A stretch of 64,000 bases of DNA, from positions 60,571-124,570 of the forward strand of contig CALMWC010000011.1 of assembly GCA_937801655.1 (NCBI GenBank), given 5' to 3'. The notes below the pieces were generated by a model. It was given only the letters and a program-made list of their open reading frames with translations. It did no database searches and was not told where the DNA came from. Position numbers and translations under genes: made by a program. Source of the stretch: an uncultured Gammaproteobacteria bacterium (GTDB lineage Bacteria > Pseudomonadota > Gammaproteobacteria > Steroidobacterales > UBA11654). Shown in pieces: positions 9,132-19,354 of the stretch; the stretch's first letter is position 1; every line of letters begins with the position of its first letter.

Positions 9132-11078
9132 TCAGTCTTGTATTCTTAGCTGCCTAAAAAAATCGAGAGACTGAGGATTAGCTAGAGCCTCAATATTTTT
9201 TATTTCATTGCCATTGATTGCGGCTTTTACTGAAAGCTCAGAAATTTTTCCACTTCTTGTTCTTGGTATATCTGGAACCAATGTTATTTTTTTAGGAACA
9301 TGTCTAGGGGTTGTATTTGCTTTGATTTCCTCTTTAATTTTTTTGATCAATTCTTCTGTCAATTGTTTATTTTCTTTTAAGATTATAAAGAGGGAAACAA
9401 AAGAGTCCTGATTATCTTCCTCATCAATCACAACTGATTCAAGTATATTTGGGAACTTTTCCAGTTGTCTATAAATCTCACCAGTCCCAATTCTTATTCC
9501 GCCTGAGTTTAGAGTTGCATCCGATCTACCAAATATAATAAGGCCACCATGATCTGTAAAAGATGCATAGTCTCCTTGCGCCCATACATTATTGTATTTT
9601 TTAAAATAGCTGTTTTTATATTTTTTATTATTTAAGTCATTAAAAAACCCTATTGGCATGGATGGAAATGATTGAGTGCAAACTAATTCACCTTTACTAC
9701 CTATGGCTGCTTCTTCCCCTGAGTCATTGAATATTTTTACGGCCATACCTAAACCTTTGGATTGAATCTCTCCTCTGTATACGGGTAAATTAGGATTGCC
9801 TAGTGCAAAGCATGAAATAATATCAGTACCACCAGAAATACTGGAGATCTGCGTATTGCTTTTTATGTTTTTTTCAATGTATTCAAAATGGTCTATTAGC
9901 AATGGAGATCCAGTGGAGAGAATGGTTTTGATGGAGCTTAAATCATTATGATTCTTGGGTTTATGCTTCTCCTTCATTAATGCACTTAGATATCTGGGAC
10001 TGACTCCAAAGATATTAATTTCTTCTTCTTCAGCAATTCTCCATAGATGATTGGGGTCTGGAAAAAAAGGTGATCCCTCATACAATATGATAGTGGCCTC
10101 ACTCGCTAAGGCGCTGACTAACCAATTCCACATCATCCAACCGCAGGTAGTAAAAAAGAAGATACGATCATTCTTTTTAATATTTGTATGAAGACGATGT
10201 TCTTTCAAATGTTGCAGTAGAGTGCCACCTGCACCATGGATAATGCATTTCGGTTTACCCGTTGTTCCTGATGAATACATTATAAAAAGAGGGTGATTGA
10301 ATGGGAGTGATTCGAATTCAAGATCATGATCATTAAGAAGGCAATCCTTAAAATTAATAATCTCAGGTATCGCATTGATTTCTTTTAATGGATTTTCTTG
10401 TACTAGGATTATTTGATTCAAGCTTTTGATTTTTTTATTCAGGCTTAAGATATTCTCAGTGAGATCAAAATATTTCCCACCGTATTGATACCCATCAACC
10501 GCAAATAGTATTTTTGGTTCTACTTGACCAATGCGATCAATAATTCCTTCAATACCAAAATCAGGAGAGCAGGAGGTCCAAATAGCACCAATGCTTGAAG
10601 TGGCAAGCATTGCAACAATTGTTTCAGGTCGATTGGTCATTACTGCACCAATTACATCACCTTTTTTAATACCAGATTTTTTAAGGAAGCCACTTAATTT
10701 AGAAACAGATGCATAGAGTTCTTGATAACTCATATCGAGTCGATTGCCATTCTCCTCTTTAAAGATGATCGCTGTTTCATCGTCTCTTCGTTTTAGCAGA
10801 TGATAAGCAAAATTTAATGTTGAACCTGGGAACCATTCATCATCCATAATATGATTAGCGCTTATAAGAGTTGCTTTAGGCACTGTTGTAAAGTTTACAT
10901 CGGAGTATTTCGCAAAAAGATTCCAAAAGTCAGTATTGTCTATTGTCGACCAAGTATGCAATTGCTCATAATTATCAAAGCTCAGACCATGATGCATCTT
11001 GAGGTAGCTAAGAAAATCAGACATCAGGCTGATTTCCTGATCACTTGGTTGCCAACTTACATGAGATTTTCCAGACAT
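9132..11078 (-). CDS. Acetoacetate-CoA ligase-like acyl-CoA synthetase (AacS family)
   Basis: 648 aa; SWQPSDQ...FWNLFAKYSDV N-terminus, IMYSSGTTGKPKCIIHGAGG, GRSDATLNSGGIRIGTGEIYR, PRTRSGKISE. Confidence 0.88.
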   Translation of the reverse strand: MSGKSHVSWQPSDQEISLMSDFLSYLKMHHGLSFDNYEQLHTWSTIDNTDFWNLFAKYSDVNFTTVPKATLISANHIMDDEWFPGSTLNFAYHLLKRRDDETAIIFKEENGNRLDMSYQELYASVSKLSGFLKKSGIKKGDVIGAVMTNRPETIVAMLATSSIGAIWTSCSPDFGIEGIIDRIGQVEPKILFAVDGYQYGGKYFDLTENILSLNKKIKSLNQIILVQENPLKEINAIPEIINFKDCLLNDHDLEFESLPFNHPLFIMYSSGTTGKPKCIIHGAGGTLLQHLKEHRLHTNIKKNDRIFFFTTCGWMMWNWLVSALASEATIILYEGSPFFPDPNHLWRIAEEEEINIFGVSPRYLSALMKEKHKPKNHNDLSSIKTILSTGSPLLIDHFEYIEKNIKSNTQISSISGGTDIISCFALGNPNLPVYRGEIQSKGLGMAVKIFNDSGEEAAIGSKGELVCTQSFPSMPIGFFNDLNNKKYKNSYFKKYNNVWAQGDYASFTDHGGLIIFGRSDATLNSGGIRIGTGEIYRQLEKFPNILESVVIDEEDNQDSFVSLFIILKENKQLTEELIKKIKEEIKANTTPRHVPKKITLVPDIPRTRSGKISELSVKAAINGNEIKNIEALANPQSLDFFRQLRIQD

Positions 11079-11132
11079 ATTAAATAAAGTATGTGTTAAT
11101 CAGTTGATAAATTAAAGAGAGATATTATAATC

Positions 11133-11154
11133 TTATTTATCAACTGATAAATAG
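11133..11154. promoter_or_regulatory. Putative operator TTATTTATCA-AC-TGATAAATAG, with an adjacent weaker copy at ~11093-11114
   Basis: 9/10 symmetric arms in the divergent aacS-like/metF intergenic region; second imperfect TTAATCA-GT-TGATAAATTAA just upstream. Confidence 0.65.
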
Positions 11155-11166
11155 TAAATAATTAAT

Positions 11167-12054
11167 ATGGTATCTTTTTCTTTAGAATATTTTCCACCGA
11201 AAGTGGAAACAGATAAAACTGATCTGATAGAGCAGGCTGAGGTCATGTCTTTTTATAAACCTCTTTATATGAGTATTACCCATAGCTTCAATTCTGTGGG
11301 CACTAACAATACATTGGATATTGCTCAAAAAATATCATCTAGAATCAATACTTCAGTGATACCGCATATGACTTGTGCTAGGTATTCAAAAGAAGCCATG
11401 ATATCCATGGCGAATGATTATTCCAATATAGGGATCAGCTCTGTTGTAGCTCTTAGAGGCGATGGAAATTCTGAATACTCCCAATTGGATAGATACAACG
11501 ATGCAAAAGAATTCACTCAGGCTCTATCAAATAAGTTTTCATTCAAAATACTCACTGCTGGATATCCTGAAGGTCATCCTGAATCAATCAGTCAAGAAGC
11601 CGATATGCTTTATTTAAAAGAAAAATGTGTTGCTGGTGCCGATGAAATAATTACACAATGGTTTTTTAATAATGAAGATTTTCTAAAGTATAGAGACAAT
11701 GTTAATGCCTTTGGTATAGATAAACCTATTGCGGCTGGAATACTGCCCATCAGCGATTTTGAAAAAGTTAAAAAATTTGCAAAAGTATGTGGAGCAAGAA
11801 TACCTCAGTCATTGGAGCAGAAATTTTCTTCAATCAGAGAGAATGATTATCAGGGCATAGAAGAATTAGGACAAAGCATTGCTATTGATCAAATTGAGAA
11901 TTTAAAAAAAGAAGGCGTTGACAATTTTCACCTCTACACACTCAATAGAAAAAAATTAACACAAGATATTATTCATCATTTTAAAAAGCCGATTAACCCT
12001 CAAACTAAACATAATAATGAAGGCTTACTAAAAAATAATAGGAAAGCGTCTTAG
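11167..12054 (+). CDS. metF: Methylenetetrahydrofolate reductase family protein
   Basis: 295 aa; FSLEYFPPKVETDK, HMTCARYSKE, VVALRGDG, AGADEIITQWFF, PIAAGILPI. Confidence 0.9.
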   Translation: MVSFSLEYFPPKVETDKTDLIEQAEVMSFYKPLYMSITHSFNSVGTNNTLDIAQKISSRINTSVIPHMTCARYSKEAMISMANDYSNIGISSVVALRGDGNSEYSQLDRYNDAKEFTQALSNKFSFKILTAGYPEGHPESISQEADMLYLKEKCVAGADEIITQWFFNNEDFLKYRDNVNAFGIDKPIAAGILPISDFEKVKKFAKVCGARIPQSLEQKFSSIRENDYQGIEELGQSIAIDQIENLKKEGVDNFHLYTLNRKKLTQDIIHHFKKPINPQTKHNNEGLLKNNRKAS

Positions 12055-12107
12055 ACATTGTGAAGCTTATTAATATAAGATAGATTCTGTTAATAAAAAG
12101 GGTAAAT

Positions 12108-12665
12108 ATGGCTAAACCACAACCACAGATGAAGAGAATTGAGCGAGAGCAACTTCCTGATAATATGAAGAGGGGTTGGGATCAGGCTACAGAACTGACA
12201 GGAGATGCAACATTTGTTGAGGTTTCAGGAAATAATCCTGCTGTATATGAGTGGTATTTTAAGGATTTCTATAAAAAACTTTTTTACTCTGGTCGATTTG
12301 AAAAAACATTGGTGGAATTAGTTAGGTTGAGATTAGCCAACCTCCATGGATGTGCTTTTTGCAATAAGGGTGATACCGTTCATGCTTTAGAATCAGGAGT
12401 CTCCCAAGATCAAATTAACGCACTTAATAATTATGAAAATGGACCCTTTACCTCAAGAGAGAAAGGCGCATTGGAATTGGCTGACCAGATGGTTTTAACT
12501 AATACTCAAGGGACATTGGATTCACCCTTGTATAAAAAGTTAAAATTAGATTTTAGTGATGGTGAGCTTTATGAGCTTGGAATGATTATGGCTGTACTCA
12601 TAGGCGTTGCTAAATTCACTTTTGTTTTTGATTTAGTTGAAAAAGAAGATTATTGTCAATTTTAG
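12108..12665 (+). CDS. Carboxymuconolactone decarboxylase/AhpD-like family protein
   Basis: 185 aa; LVELVRLRLANLHGCAFCNKGDTVHALESGVSQDQI, the CxxC...H arrangement of the CMD family. Confidence 0.85.
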   Translation: MAKPQPQMKRIEREQLPDNMKRGWDQATELTGDATFVEVSGNNPAVYEWYFKDFYKKLFYSGRFEKTLVELVRLRLANLHGCAFCNKGDTVHALESGVSQDQINALNNYENGPFTSREKGALELADQMVLTNTQGTLDSPLYKKLKLDFSDGELYELGMIMAVLIGVAKFTFVFDLVEKEDYCQF

Positions 12666-12674
12666 GAATAAAGA

Positions 12675-13460
12675 ATGAATCGACGTGACTTATTAACCGG
12701 TAAATATGGCCAAGGCAAGCTTGATCTTAAAAACTCAAAAGACAGCTTATACGCCTATGCAAAATTGTTGGGGTCGACAAATAATGCAATGGTTCATTAC
12801 AGTTTGGAGGGTACGATTTTTGCATACTTACCGAATGGAGCTCAAAAGTTGATTGGATTTCAGGCAATACTCAAGGGTGTTTGGGAAAAGATAGATGAGG
12901 ATTCCTATAGTTATAAGTTATTTGAATCTGGTTTCTTTCATCACTTGGATTCAAAAAACTATATCGAGACATTTGATAACCCCATTACTAATAAAAAAAA
13001 TCAACTATCGAATATTAAAGGTGGTCCCTATAAGACTGTCATCAAGCCAAGGCAACTTGATTGGGTTATTTCTGGTAACGATGTATGGATCCAAGAGCCA
13101 AAGACTAGGATGGGTCACTTTGGTGTTTCGGAGTCCACTAATCAAGACAAGCAGACGTCATTTGCAAACACTATTTTTAAAGGAAAGATCTCGGAGTTGA
13201 ATGATGAATCCTCCATTGCTTCATCAATTATGACTTATAATTACATCAGTCCATGGTATCCATTTTTTGAAATGGATGATGTGGATGGAAAGATGTACTG
13301 GCAAGCTGTAGGAAAGAAAATACAATCATGGTTCGATGTTCCTAAATCGATGAAGACATTTTTGAAAGCGAAGCAAAAAAATTATTTTGAGTCCACCAAT
13401 CCATGGTCTGAACCAACAAGTACCTTAAAGCATTTTAGAGAAAATAATAAACAAAAGTAA
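12675..13460 (+). CDS. DUF1838-like protein (no clear export signal)
   Basis: 261 aa; homologous to the next ORF (LLGSTNNAMVHYSLEGTIFAYLPN / LIGTSARSMVHIYYHGTIFGMTPD; WQAVGKK / WQSVGKK). Confidence 0.7.
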   Translation: MNRRDLLTGKYGQGKLDLKNSKDSLYAYAKLLGSTNNAMVHYSLEGTIFAYLPNGAQKLIGFQAILKGVWEKIDEDSYSYKLFESGFFHHLDSKNYIETFDNPITNKKNQLSNIKGGPYKTVIKPRQLDWVISGNDVWIQEPKTRMGHFGVSESTNQDKQTSFANTIFKGKISELNDESSIASSIMTYNYISPWYPFFEMDDVDGKMYWQAVGKKIQSWFDVPKSMKTFLKAKQKNYFESTNPWSEPTSTLKHFRENNKQK

Positions 13461-14338
13461 TGCCTATAAAAAAACAAATGAATAGAAGAGAAATAATTGG
13501 TGGAATAGGCGCTATAGCTGCTTCACCGTTTGTATCTGGTCAGGAATTAAATTTTATTGACAGAGGCATCAATTTAAATGATCCAATACAAAATGCCCTA
13601 GCTTATGCCAAGCTTATTGGTACCAGTGCAAGAAGTATGGTGCATATATATTATCACGGTACAATTTTTGGTATGACACCAGATGAGGGCGTTAAGCCAA
13701 TGATTGGGCTTACGGGAGTTTTGAAGGGTGTTTGGAAACCTTGGGTGGATAATGGTTTTTACTATACACTTTATGACTGTGGTTACTTTATGGATTTAAA
13801 GACAGGAGCACCTGTTGAAGAATTCGAAAACCCTTTTACTGGCGAACTCAATCGACCTGTGAAAATTATTGGAGGTCCATTTGATCGTGTGATCAAACCT
13901 GATTTAAGACCCTTTAAGTCAAGAGGGGATGACTTGTGGTTAGAAGAGCCCGCGTATCTTAATTTTGTTAATAAGCTTGACCCAAAAATATGGAAAAAAG
14001 CTTCCACTGGAGAGAAATTAAGCTTCCTTTATGTTGAAACCTATCATGGCAAAGTCTCAGATTTAGCTAATCCTGAGTTTGATAGTGTCCCTATGACCAT
14101 CACTTCAACTCATAATACAAGTTGGTATCCATTTTTTCTTATGGGACAAAGGCCAGGAGGCCATTACTGGCAGTCTGTTGGGAAGAAAGTTGAGAATCTT
14201 GAAGTCGATGTGCCTCCAATTCTTATAAACTACATCGAAAAAGAGTCACCCGGTTACTTCGAATCAGAAAGACCTTGGAAGAAAAGAACTGGTACATTCC
14301 AAGCTTATAAAAACCAAAGACAACCGATTAAAGATTGA
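13460..14338 (+). CDS. DUF1838-like protein, probable Tat signal
   Basis: 292 aa; MNRREIIGGIGAIAASPFVSG N-terminus; paralogue of 12675..13460. Confidence 0.75.
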   Translation: MPIKKQMNRREIIGGIGAIAASPFVSGQELNFIDRGINLNDPIQNALAYAKLIGTSARSMVHIYYHGTIFGMTPDEGVKPMIGLTGVLKGVWKPWVDNGFYYTLYDCGYFMDLKTGAPVEEFENPFTGELNRPVKIIGGPFDRVIKPDLRPFKSRGDDLWLEEPAYLNFVNKLDPKIWKKASTGEKLSFLYVETYHGKVSDLANPEFDSVPMTITSTHNTSWYPFFLMGQRPGGHYWQSVGKKVENLEVDVPPILINYIEKESPGYFESERPWKKRTGTFQAYKNQRQPIKD

Positions 14339-14346
14339 TCCCAATT

Positions 14347-15834
14347 TTAAACAGATGGTCGTATATTTGAGTTCAGCCGGAATAAATTATTTGGGTCATA
14401 TTGATTCTTAATCTGAACCAAACGTTCATAGTTACCTAGATAATTTCGATTGACTTGCTCTTGATTTTCTGTGAATTCATCATTGCTGTAAAAGCCATCG
14501 GTATATTGTTCTACTTTTTTCCAATAAGATCTGGACCATTTAATATGTGGTGCGGTATCAACTCCCTGAATCCAAAAAGAACCCGTGACTAAGTTATTAC
14601 TTGCATACCTATGTGGAAATGCTGTGGCATTTGATGGCACATCATTGATCGCACCACCTGAGTGTTGAAAAAATGCCATACTACCTCTTTCAGGATGAGC
14701 AACCAAATTATCCACCAATGTATCAATAAGACCATCACTAACATTGACAGTGAACCCACCTTTTAAGTATTGAGATCTTCCTCTTGGATCATCATCATCA
14801 CCACTTTTTTGTAGTTCAACGTAATCGATAGGTTTGATGTCATCCTTAGCAGTTCCTGCTTGATAAAGGGGTCTTAGAATTTCTTCAGCATCTTTTTTTG
14901 GTCCTGAGTAACAAACATCAATATAGACTGTACTTCCATATCCTCCAGGAGGAGCAAAGACAACCGGATCATAATACAGATCTCTAGAACAATTCATAGA
15001 ATGCTCACCATAGAATTTTAATATTTGTTTAGCTTCTGAGAATGGATAAGTAATTCTTCCACCAATCACTTCTCTCTCCATAGAATGCAATTCAAATTCA
15101 AATGTTGTGACAATACCAAAATTTCCTCCGCCACCTCTGATAGCCCAAAATAGATCACTATTTTCCATTTCACTTGCGTATTGTAATTTCCCATCAGCAG
15201 TCACAATCTCAACACTTTTGATATTATCAAGAGTTAATCCAAATTTTCGACCTAGACGTCCAAATCCACCTCCTAGACTAAGCCCACCAATGCCAGTATG
15301 AGATACTGTTCCAGCAGTTGTACCCAATCCATATGGCAATGCTGCAGCATCTAATTCACCAAGCCAGGATCCCCCCTTCATAAAGATTCTTTTATTGTTG
15401 ACATCAACTCTGGATCCTCTTAGAGGAGAGAGATCAATCATTAATCCATCGTTGCATGTTCCTTTTCCTGAAACACTATGTCCACCGCATTTTACAGCGA
15501 CTAGTAGTGCATTTTCTCTTGCAAAATTAACTGCTTTTTGAACATCCTGATCGCTTGCACATTGAGCAATGAGCGCAGGGTTTTTATCAATACTCCTATT
15601 CCTCACCAATCGTGCAATGTTGTATTGATCATCATCAGCTAATAAGAGTTTGCCCTCTAAGCTTTTTTTAAAATCAAGAATATCTGTCTTTTTAATAGCA
15701 ATAAAATTACCATCACCAGTGATAACCCTTAATTCATTGGGTATACTTCCATCATGTGTAAAGCCTTCCCAAGCTGGGTAGGAGGCTGCTAATACTGCAA
15801 TTCCAGCTGATTTAACAAATGTTCTTCTTTTCAT
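14347..15834 (-). CDS. FAD-binding oxidoreductase, berberine-bridge-enzyme-like, Tat signal
   Basis: 495 aa; MKRRTFVKSAGIAVLAASYPA; VKCGGHSVSGKGTCNDGLMIDLS; C-terminal NYERLVQIKNQYDPNNLFRLNSNIRP. Confidence 0.9.
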   Translation of the reverse strand: MKRRTFVKSAGIAVLAASYPAWEGFTHDGSIPNELRVITGDGNFIAIKKTDILDFKKSLEGKLLLADDDQYNIARLVRNRSIDKNPALIAQCASDQDVQKAVNFARENALLVAVKCGGHSVSGKGTCNDGLMIDLSPLRGSRVDVNNKRIFMKGGSWLGELDAAALPYGLGTTAGTVSHTGIGGLSLGGGFGRLGRKFGLTLDNIKSVEIVTADGKLQYASEMENSDLFWAIRGGGGNFGIVTTFEFELHSMEREVIGGRITYPFSEAKQILKFYGEHSMNCSRDLYYDPVVFAPPGGYGSTVYIDVCYSGPKKDAEEILRPLYQAGTAKDDIKPIDYVELQKSGDDDDPRGRSQYLKGGFTVNVSDGLIDTLVDNLVAHPERGSMAFFQHSGGAINDVPSNATAFPHRYASNNLVTGSFWIQGVDTAPHIKWSRSYWKKVEQYTDGFYSNDEFTENQEQVNRNYLGNYERLVQIKNQYDPNNLFRLNSNIRPSV

Positions 15835-15889
15835 AATTATTGTAGTTTTGATAAAAAAATTAGGTATTGGTTTATTTTAAAAGTTTAAT

Positions 15890-15915
15890 CCTTATTAATC
15901 AAATGATAAATAAGG
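15890..15915. promoter_or_regulatory. Putative operator CCTTATTAATCA-AA-TGATAAATAAGG
   Basis: 11/12 symmetric arms, 56 bp upstream of the BBE-like gene start (15834). Confidence 0.7.
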
Positions 15916-15929
15916 ATTCATTGTTCAGT

Positions 15930-16895
15930 TCATTCTATAACAATTGATGCCTTAATGGGTCCACTTCCTATAGTAGTTCCTTTTCCATATTGAATCTCCA
16001 ACCATGTTACACCTAATTTTGTAAGTTCATTATTACCCCAATTCCAAATACTCATTGGTGATTGAGTGATGAGGAAATCTTTTTTTGCTTGAGTTGTATT
16101 GATTCTATTATTGTCATCATCAATTATATCTATATTCATGTCACCCGATAATATATATAAAAAGCGATAACCCGATTCGTTGTAGCTTTTGAGATTCTTT
16201 ATTGGATGAGACCAACCTGCAGGAGCATACCTGAGTTTTGCAGTAAAACCTTTTTTAGTATGATCACTTAACCATTTAACAAAGACTCCTGATAGTTCAT
16301 TATCTTCTTCCCATTCCATAATATTAGTGTCAGATGTATGCTGAAAGTTAGCTGAGAAAAATTCCTCCACTGATTTCCATTCTTCACTGTAAGAGCGATT
16401 TTCTGGATTTAATGAGACGGTTTTCCCAGATTCATAAAATAATAATTGGGTTGATGGAGGAGTTACAATTTGTTTTTCCATCACGTCAGCACGATTACCA
16501 TGGATACTATAAGCAGGACGATCCATAAAAGTTCCAGGCCTCATATTCATAAGAGTTCCTTTCTTTTGATTCGGGCTGATAAACTCAAAAAGTGGGAAAT
16601 CTCCATCCAGTACATAACCCCATTCATGGAATGTATGATAATGGGCTTCAGTGCCATCGGCGCTCCATCCTGGATTAAATTTTACGTATAATAAATTTCC
16701 ACCACCCTTTAATGAAAATAATAGTTTTCCATTGGTTGTTTCTTTATTGCCCATTCTGAATCTTTCATCCCATGGCAATTGATTAACATCGGTGATTTCT
16801 ATGATTGCATTCGCATTCTGGATACTAGCAATAGTAAAACTTAAGAAGGCTAGTAATAAATATTTTTTTAAAGCGAAATACCTAATTTTTTTCAT
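15930..16895 (-). CDS. Secreted cupin-like protein
   Basis: 321 aa with signal peptide (YLLLAFLSFTIASIQNANA); KFNPGWSADGTEAHYHTFHEWGYVLDGDFPLFEF cupin core, plus second beta region LRYAPAGWSHPIKN...YRFLYILSGDMNI. Confidence 0.65.
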   Translation of the reverse strand: MKKIRYFALKKYLLLAFLSFTIASIQNANAIIEITDVNQLPWDERFRMGNKETTNGKLLFSLKGGGNLLYVKFNPGWSADGTEAHYHTFHEWGYVLDGDFPLFEFISPNQKKGTLMNMRPGTFMDRPAYSIHGNRADVMEKQIVTPPSTQLLFYESGKTVSLNPENRSYSEEWKSVEEFFSANFQHTSDTNIMEWEEDNELSGVFVKWLSDHTKKGFTAKLRYAPAGWSHPIKNLKSYNESGYRFLYILSGDMNIDIIDDDNNRINTTQAKKDFLITQSPMSIWNWGNNELTKLGVTWLEIQYGKGTTIGSGPIKASIVIE

Positions 16896-16942
16896 TCAAA
16901 ACTCCATCCATGTCATTAAACACAACTAATCAAATTAATCTG

Positions 16943-18493
16943 TCAGTAAGGTTTTTGATTCTTTATACTTACATGCTTACTTTGAGCATAACGGAAAGCT
17001 GTTTTAGCTACCATCCTTCCGAAGGTTATTGCAGGCCCAACACTCATTCCACTTACCACTCCTTCACCCATGAGATGACCATTTCCTATAGTCTCTCCAA
17101 TGGCATATAACCCCGGTATTACGCGACTGTTTTTACCTATAACTTCTAATGAGCTATTGATGGAGATGCCGCCATGCGTATTTAATACGCTTCCACCAAC
17201 ACCAAAAGCATAATAGGGTGGTTGTAGAATCTTTAATCGTTTTTCCTTACGACCAAACTCATCATTATGATTTGAATCAATAGCAGTATTATATTTTAAA
17301 ATAGTTTCAGATAAACGTTTTGGATTGATCTTAAGTTTTCCTGCTAACTGATCTATTGTATCGGTTTTTATTATGACATTTCCCTCATTAATGGCTTGAT
17401 CCATTTCTTTTGAAGACCAGTTTCTAATATCCAATGAGTCTTGCTTTGTTCTCATTCTTTCATCAAATAAAACATAGAAGAATAATTCTTCTTGATCAAG
17501 AAAGGCAACTTCTCGATTATCAGGCGTTGTATGTTCATTTACAAATCTACGACCTTTTTTATTAATCCAGATACTTTGAGTAAAATGCTTAGGAGGGAAC
17601 TGAAGTCGAGTGGAAATTTCCGTTGGAGCTCCTTTTAGATCAAAAACGGTGCCTGGGTATGAGATTAAATGATCCATATATGAAAGGTTGGCTCCAATCT
17701 TTTGTGCCATGTTAATTCCATCACCAGTTGCATGTGGAAGACCAACCCATTTAGCAGATACAACTTTAGGGTTAAATTTTTTTTGCATATCTTTATTAGC
17801 TCCATAACCTCCTGAGGCAAGGATCACAGTTTTAGCGAAAATGTCTAAAGCAGCACCATTTTTATTTCTAACTTTTACGCCTATGATTTCTTTATTATCA
17901 TCTTGGAGTAAATTTAAGGCTTTTGTTTCCAATTTTAAATCCAAACCACCTCTCTTGACTCTCTTATCAAGTTCTTTTTTCAGTGGTCCTAATAATGAAC
18001 GAGCAAGATTGACCCCTACATAAGTCCTGGGTACTGAGTAATGATCATGATCATCCACTAAGATTGGAGACTCATCAGTAAACTCAACTCCTATCTTTTC
18101 AAGCCAATCAACCATTGAAGCGGCATGCTCAGTAGCAAGTGCTAGTAGTTCCGAATCAGCCTTAAATTTTCCAATACGCATCGCGTCTTGATAGTGTTTC
18201 TCATATGAATCTTTAATGTTTTTTCTCATTTGAATTTTGGCATTAGCCCCACTAATATGACCACCTGAAACAATTAGCATCCCACCCACGAATGCATTTT
18301 TATCAATAAGTATAACTTTTGCTCCCATATCAGAGGCTTCGATAGCAGCTGGTATACCAGCATTTCCAGCTCCCACAATTAATACATCGGCTTGATCGTT
18401 TGCTTCATGAGCATTGCTATTTTTTGTGTTCATTACAGCAAGTGCAGCACTGGATCCTAAGACTGTGGCTTTTAATAGTTCTCTTCTTTTCAT
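16943..18493 (-). CDS. FAD-dependent oxidoreductase (flavocytochrome c/fumarate reductase/KstD-like flavoprotein), Tat signal
   Basis: 516 aa; MKRRELLKATVLGSSAALAVM; VLIVGAGNAGIPAAIEASDMGAKVILIDK; VIPGLYAIGETIGNGHLMGEGVVSGMSVGPAITFGR. Confidence 0.88.
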   Translation of the reverse strand: MKRRELLKATVLGSSAALAVMNTKNSNAHEANDQADVLIVGAGNAGIPAAIEASDMGAKVILIDKNAFVGGMLIVSGGHISGANAKIQMRKNIKDSYEKHYQDAMRIGKFKADSELLALATEHAASMVDWLEKIGVEFTDESPILVDDHDHYSVPRTYVGVNLARSLLGPLKKELDKRVKRGGLDLKLETKALNLLQDDNKEIIGVKVRNKNGAALDIFAKTVILASGGYGANKDMQKKFNPKVVSAKWVGLPHATGDGINMAQKIGANLSYMDHLISYPGTVFDLKGAPTEISTRLQFPPKHFTQSIWINKKGRRFVNEHTTPDNREVAFLDQEELFFYVLFDERMRTKQDSLDIRNWSSKEMDQAINEGNVIIKTDTIDQLAGKLKINPKRLSETILKYNTAIDSNHNDEFGRKEKRLKILQPPYYAFGVGGSVLNTHGGISINSSLEVIGKNSRVIPGLYAIGETIGNGHLMGEGVVSGMSVGPAITFGRMVAKTAFRYAQSKHVSIKNQKPY

Positions 18494-18501
18494 TGCTGTA
18501 G

Positions 18502-19245
18502 TTATTCTATTGCATTACCTAAAGAGGCATCAAATGCATGATATATCTTATTGATACATAACCCATTTAAAACACATTCACCAGTCAGTTGTGCCAGGTC
18601 TTTTCTTGTAATGATTCCAACAATAGTGTCATCTTCTAATAGTTCTGCATTGCCCGTGGCAGGCGTATCATCATAAACAACGATGCCTGTTCTAATAATA
18701 GTGTAAGGAAGCTTACTATTGATTAGTGAGGCTTCAGCCTTACCTTTTTCCTGAAGTATGTCTTTCCACATTGACCAGACAATATCTGAAACAAGCTCAC
18801 TTTGCTTTGATCCTGCACCAACCGAGCCAATAAGAATAAAATGCTTAATACCAGTTTTTTTAGACCATTTAATTAAATTATTTTGTCCAACAGCATGCGG
18901 ATTTGGGCTATTTCCTACTTTGGCTAAAGCATTGATGACCACGCTAAAGTCTTTTTCTGAAAAAACTCTTTCTATGTCTTTATCATTTAATACATTGCCT
19001 TGCATGTAATTGATATTGAGACCTTTTAAACGCGAGTAGTTATTATCACTTCTTGAAAGGACTGTGATGTCTTTATTCTCATTAGCCAAGATTTTAACAA
19101 TTTCAGAACCCACCCGGCCAGTTCCACCCACTACTAATATGGATTCTTTCGCCTCTGTTACCGTGTTAATAAACAACAACACTATTAGAAGAATGTTTAT
19201 TTTTCTATAAAATTTCATATTGTTATATATATCATGTTTGACCAT
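18502..19245 (-). CDS. NAD(P)-binding NmrA/SDR-like protein with N-terminal hydrophobic segment
   Basis: 247 aa; ILLIVLLFINTVTEAKESILVVGGTGRVGSEIVKILANENKDITVLSR. Confidence 0.8.
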   Translation of the reverse strand: MVKHDIYNNMKFYRKINILLIVLLFINTVTEAKESILVVGGTGRVGSEIVKILANENKDITVLSRSDNNYSRLKGLNINYMQGNVLNDKDIERVFSEKDFSVVINALAKVGNSPNPHAVGQNNLIKWSKKTGIKHFILIGSVGAGSKQSELVSDIVWSMWKDILQEKGKAEASLINSKLPYTIIRTGIVVYDDTPATGNAELLEDDTIVGIITRKDLAQLTGECVLNGLCINKIYHAFDASLGNAIE

Positions 19246-19300
19246 ACAATTGCTCTATAATTAAACTGTATGAATTTAAAACTATAAGTTTATTGCTAAA

Positions 19301-19318
19301 TAATCAAATGATAAATAA
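19301..19318. promoter_or_regulatory. Putative operator TAATCA-AA-TGATAAATAA
   Basis: Same core and same AA centre as the 15890 and 27643 sites; lies between divergent 18502..19245 and 19355..21169. Confidence 0.6.
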
Positions 19319-19354
19319 GATATATAAAAAATAGTTCTATATGGAGTCATTTTT

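Noticed and set aside
9132-11078. Naming the ligase aacS and inferring PHB/ketone metabolism
   Set aside because: Family resemblance is good, but the operon context suggests a different acyl substrate; no symbol assigned.
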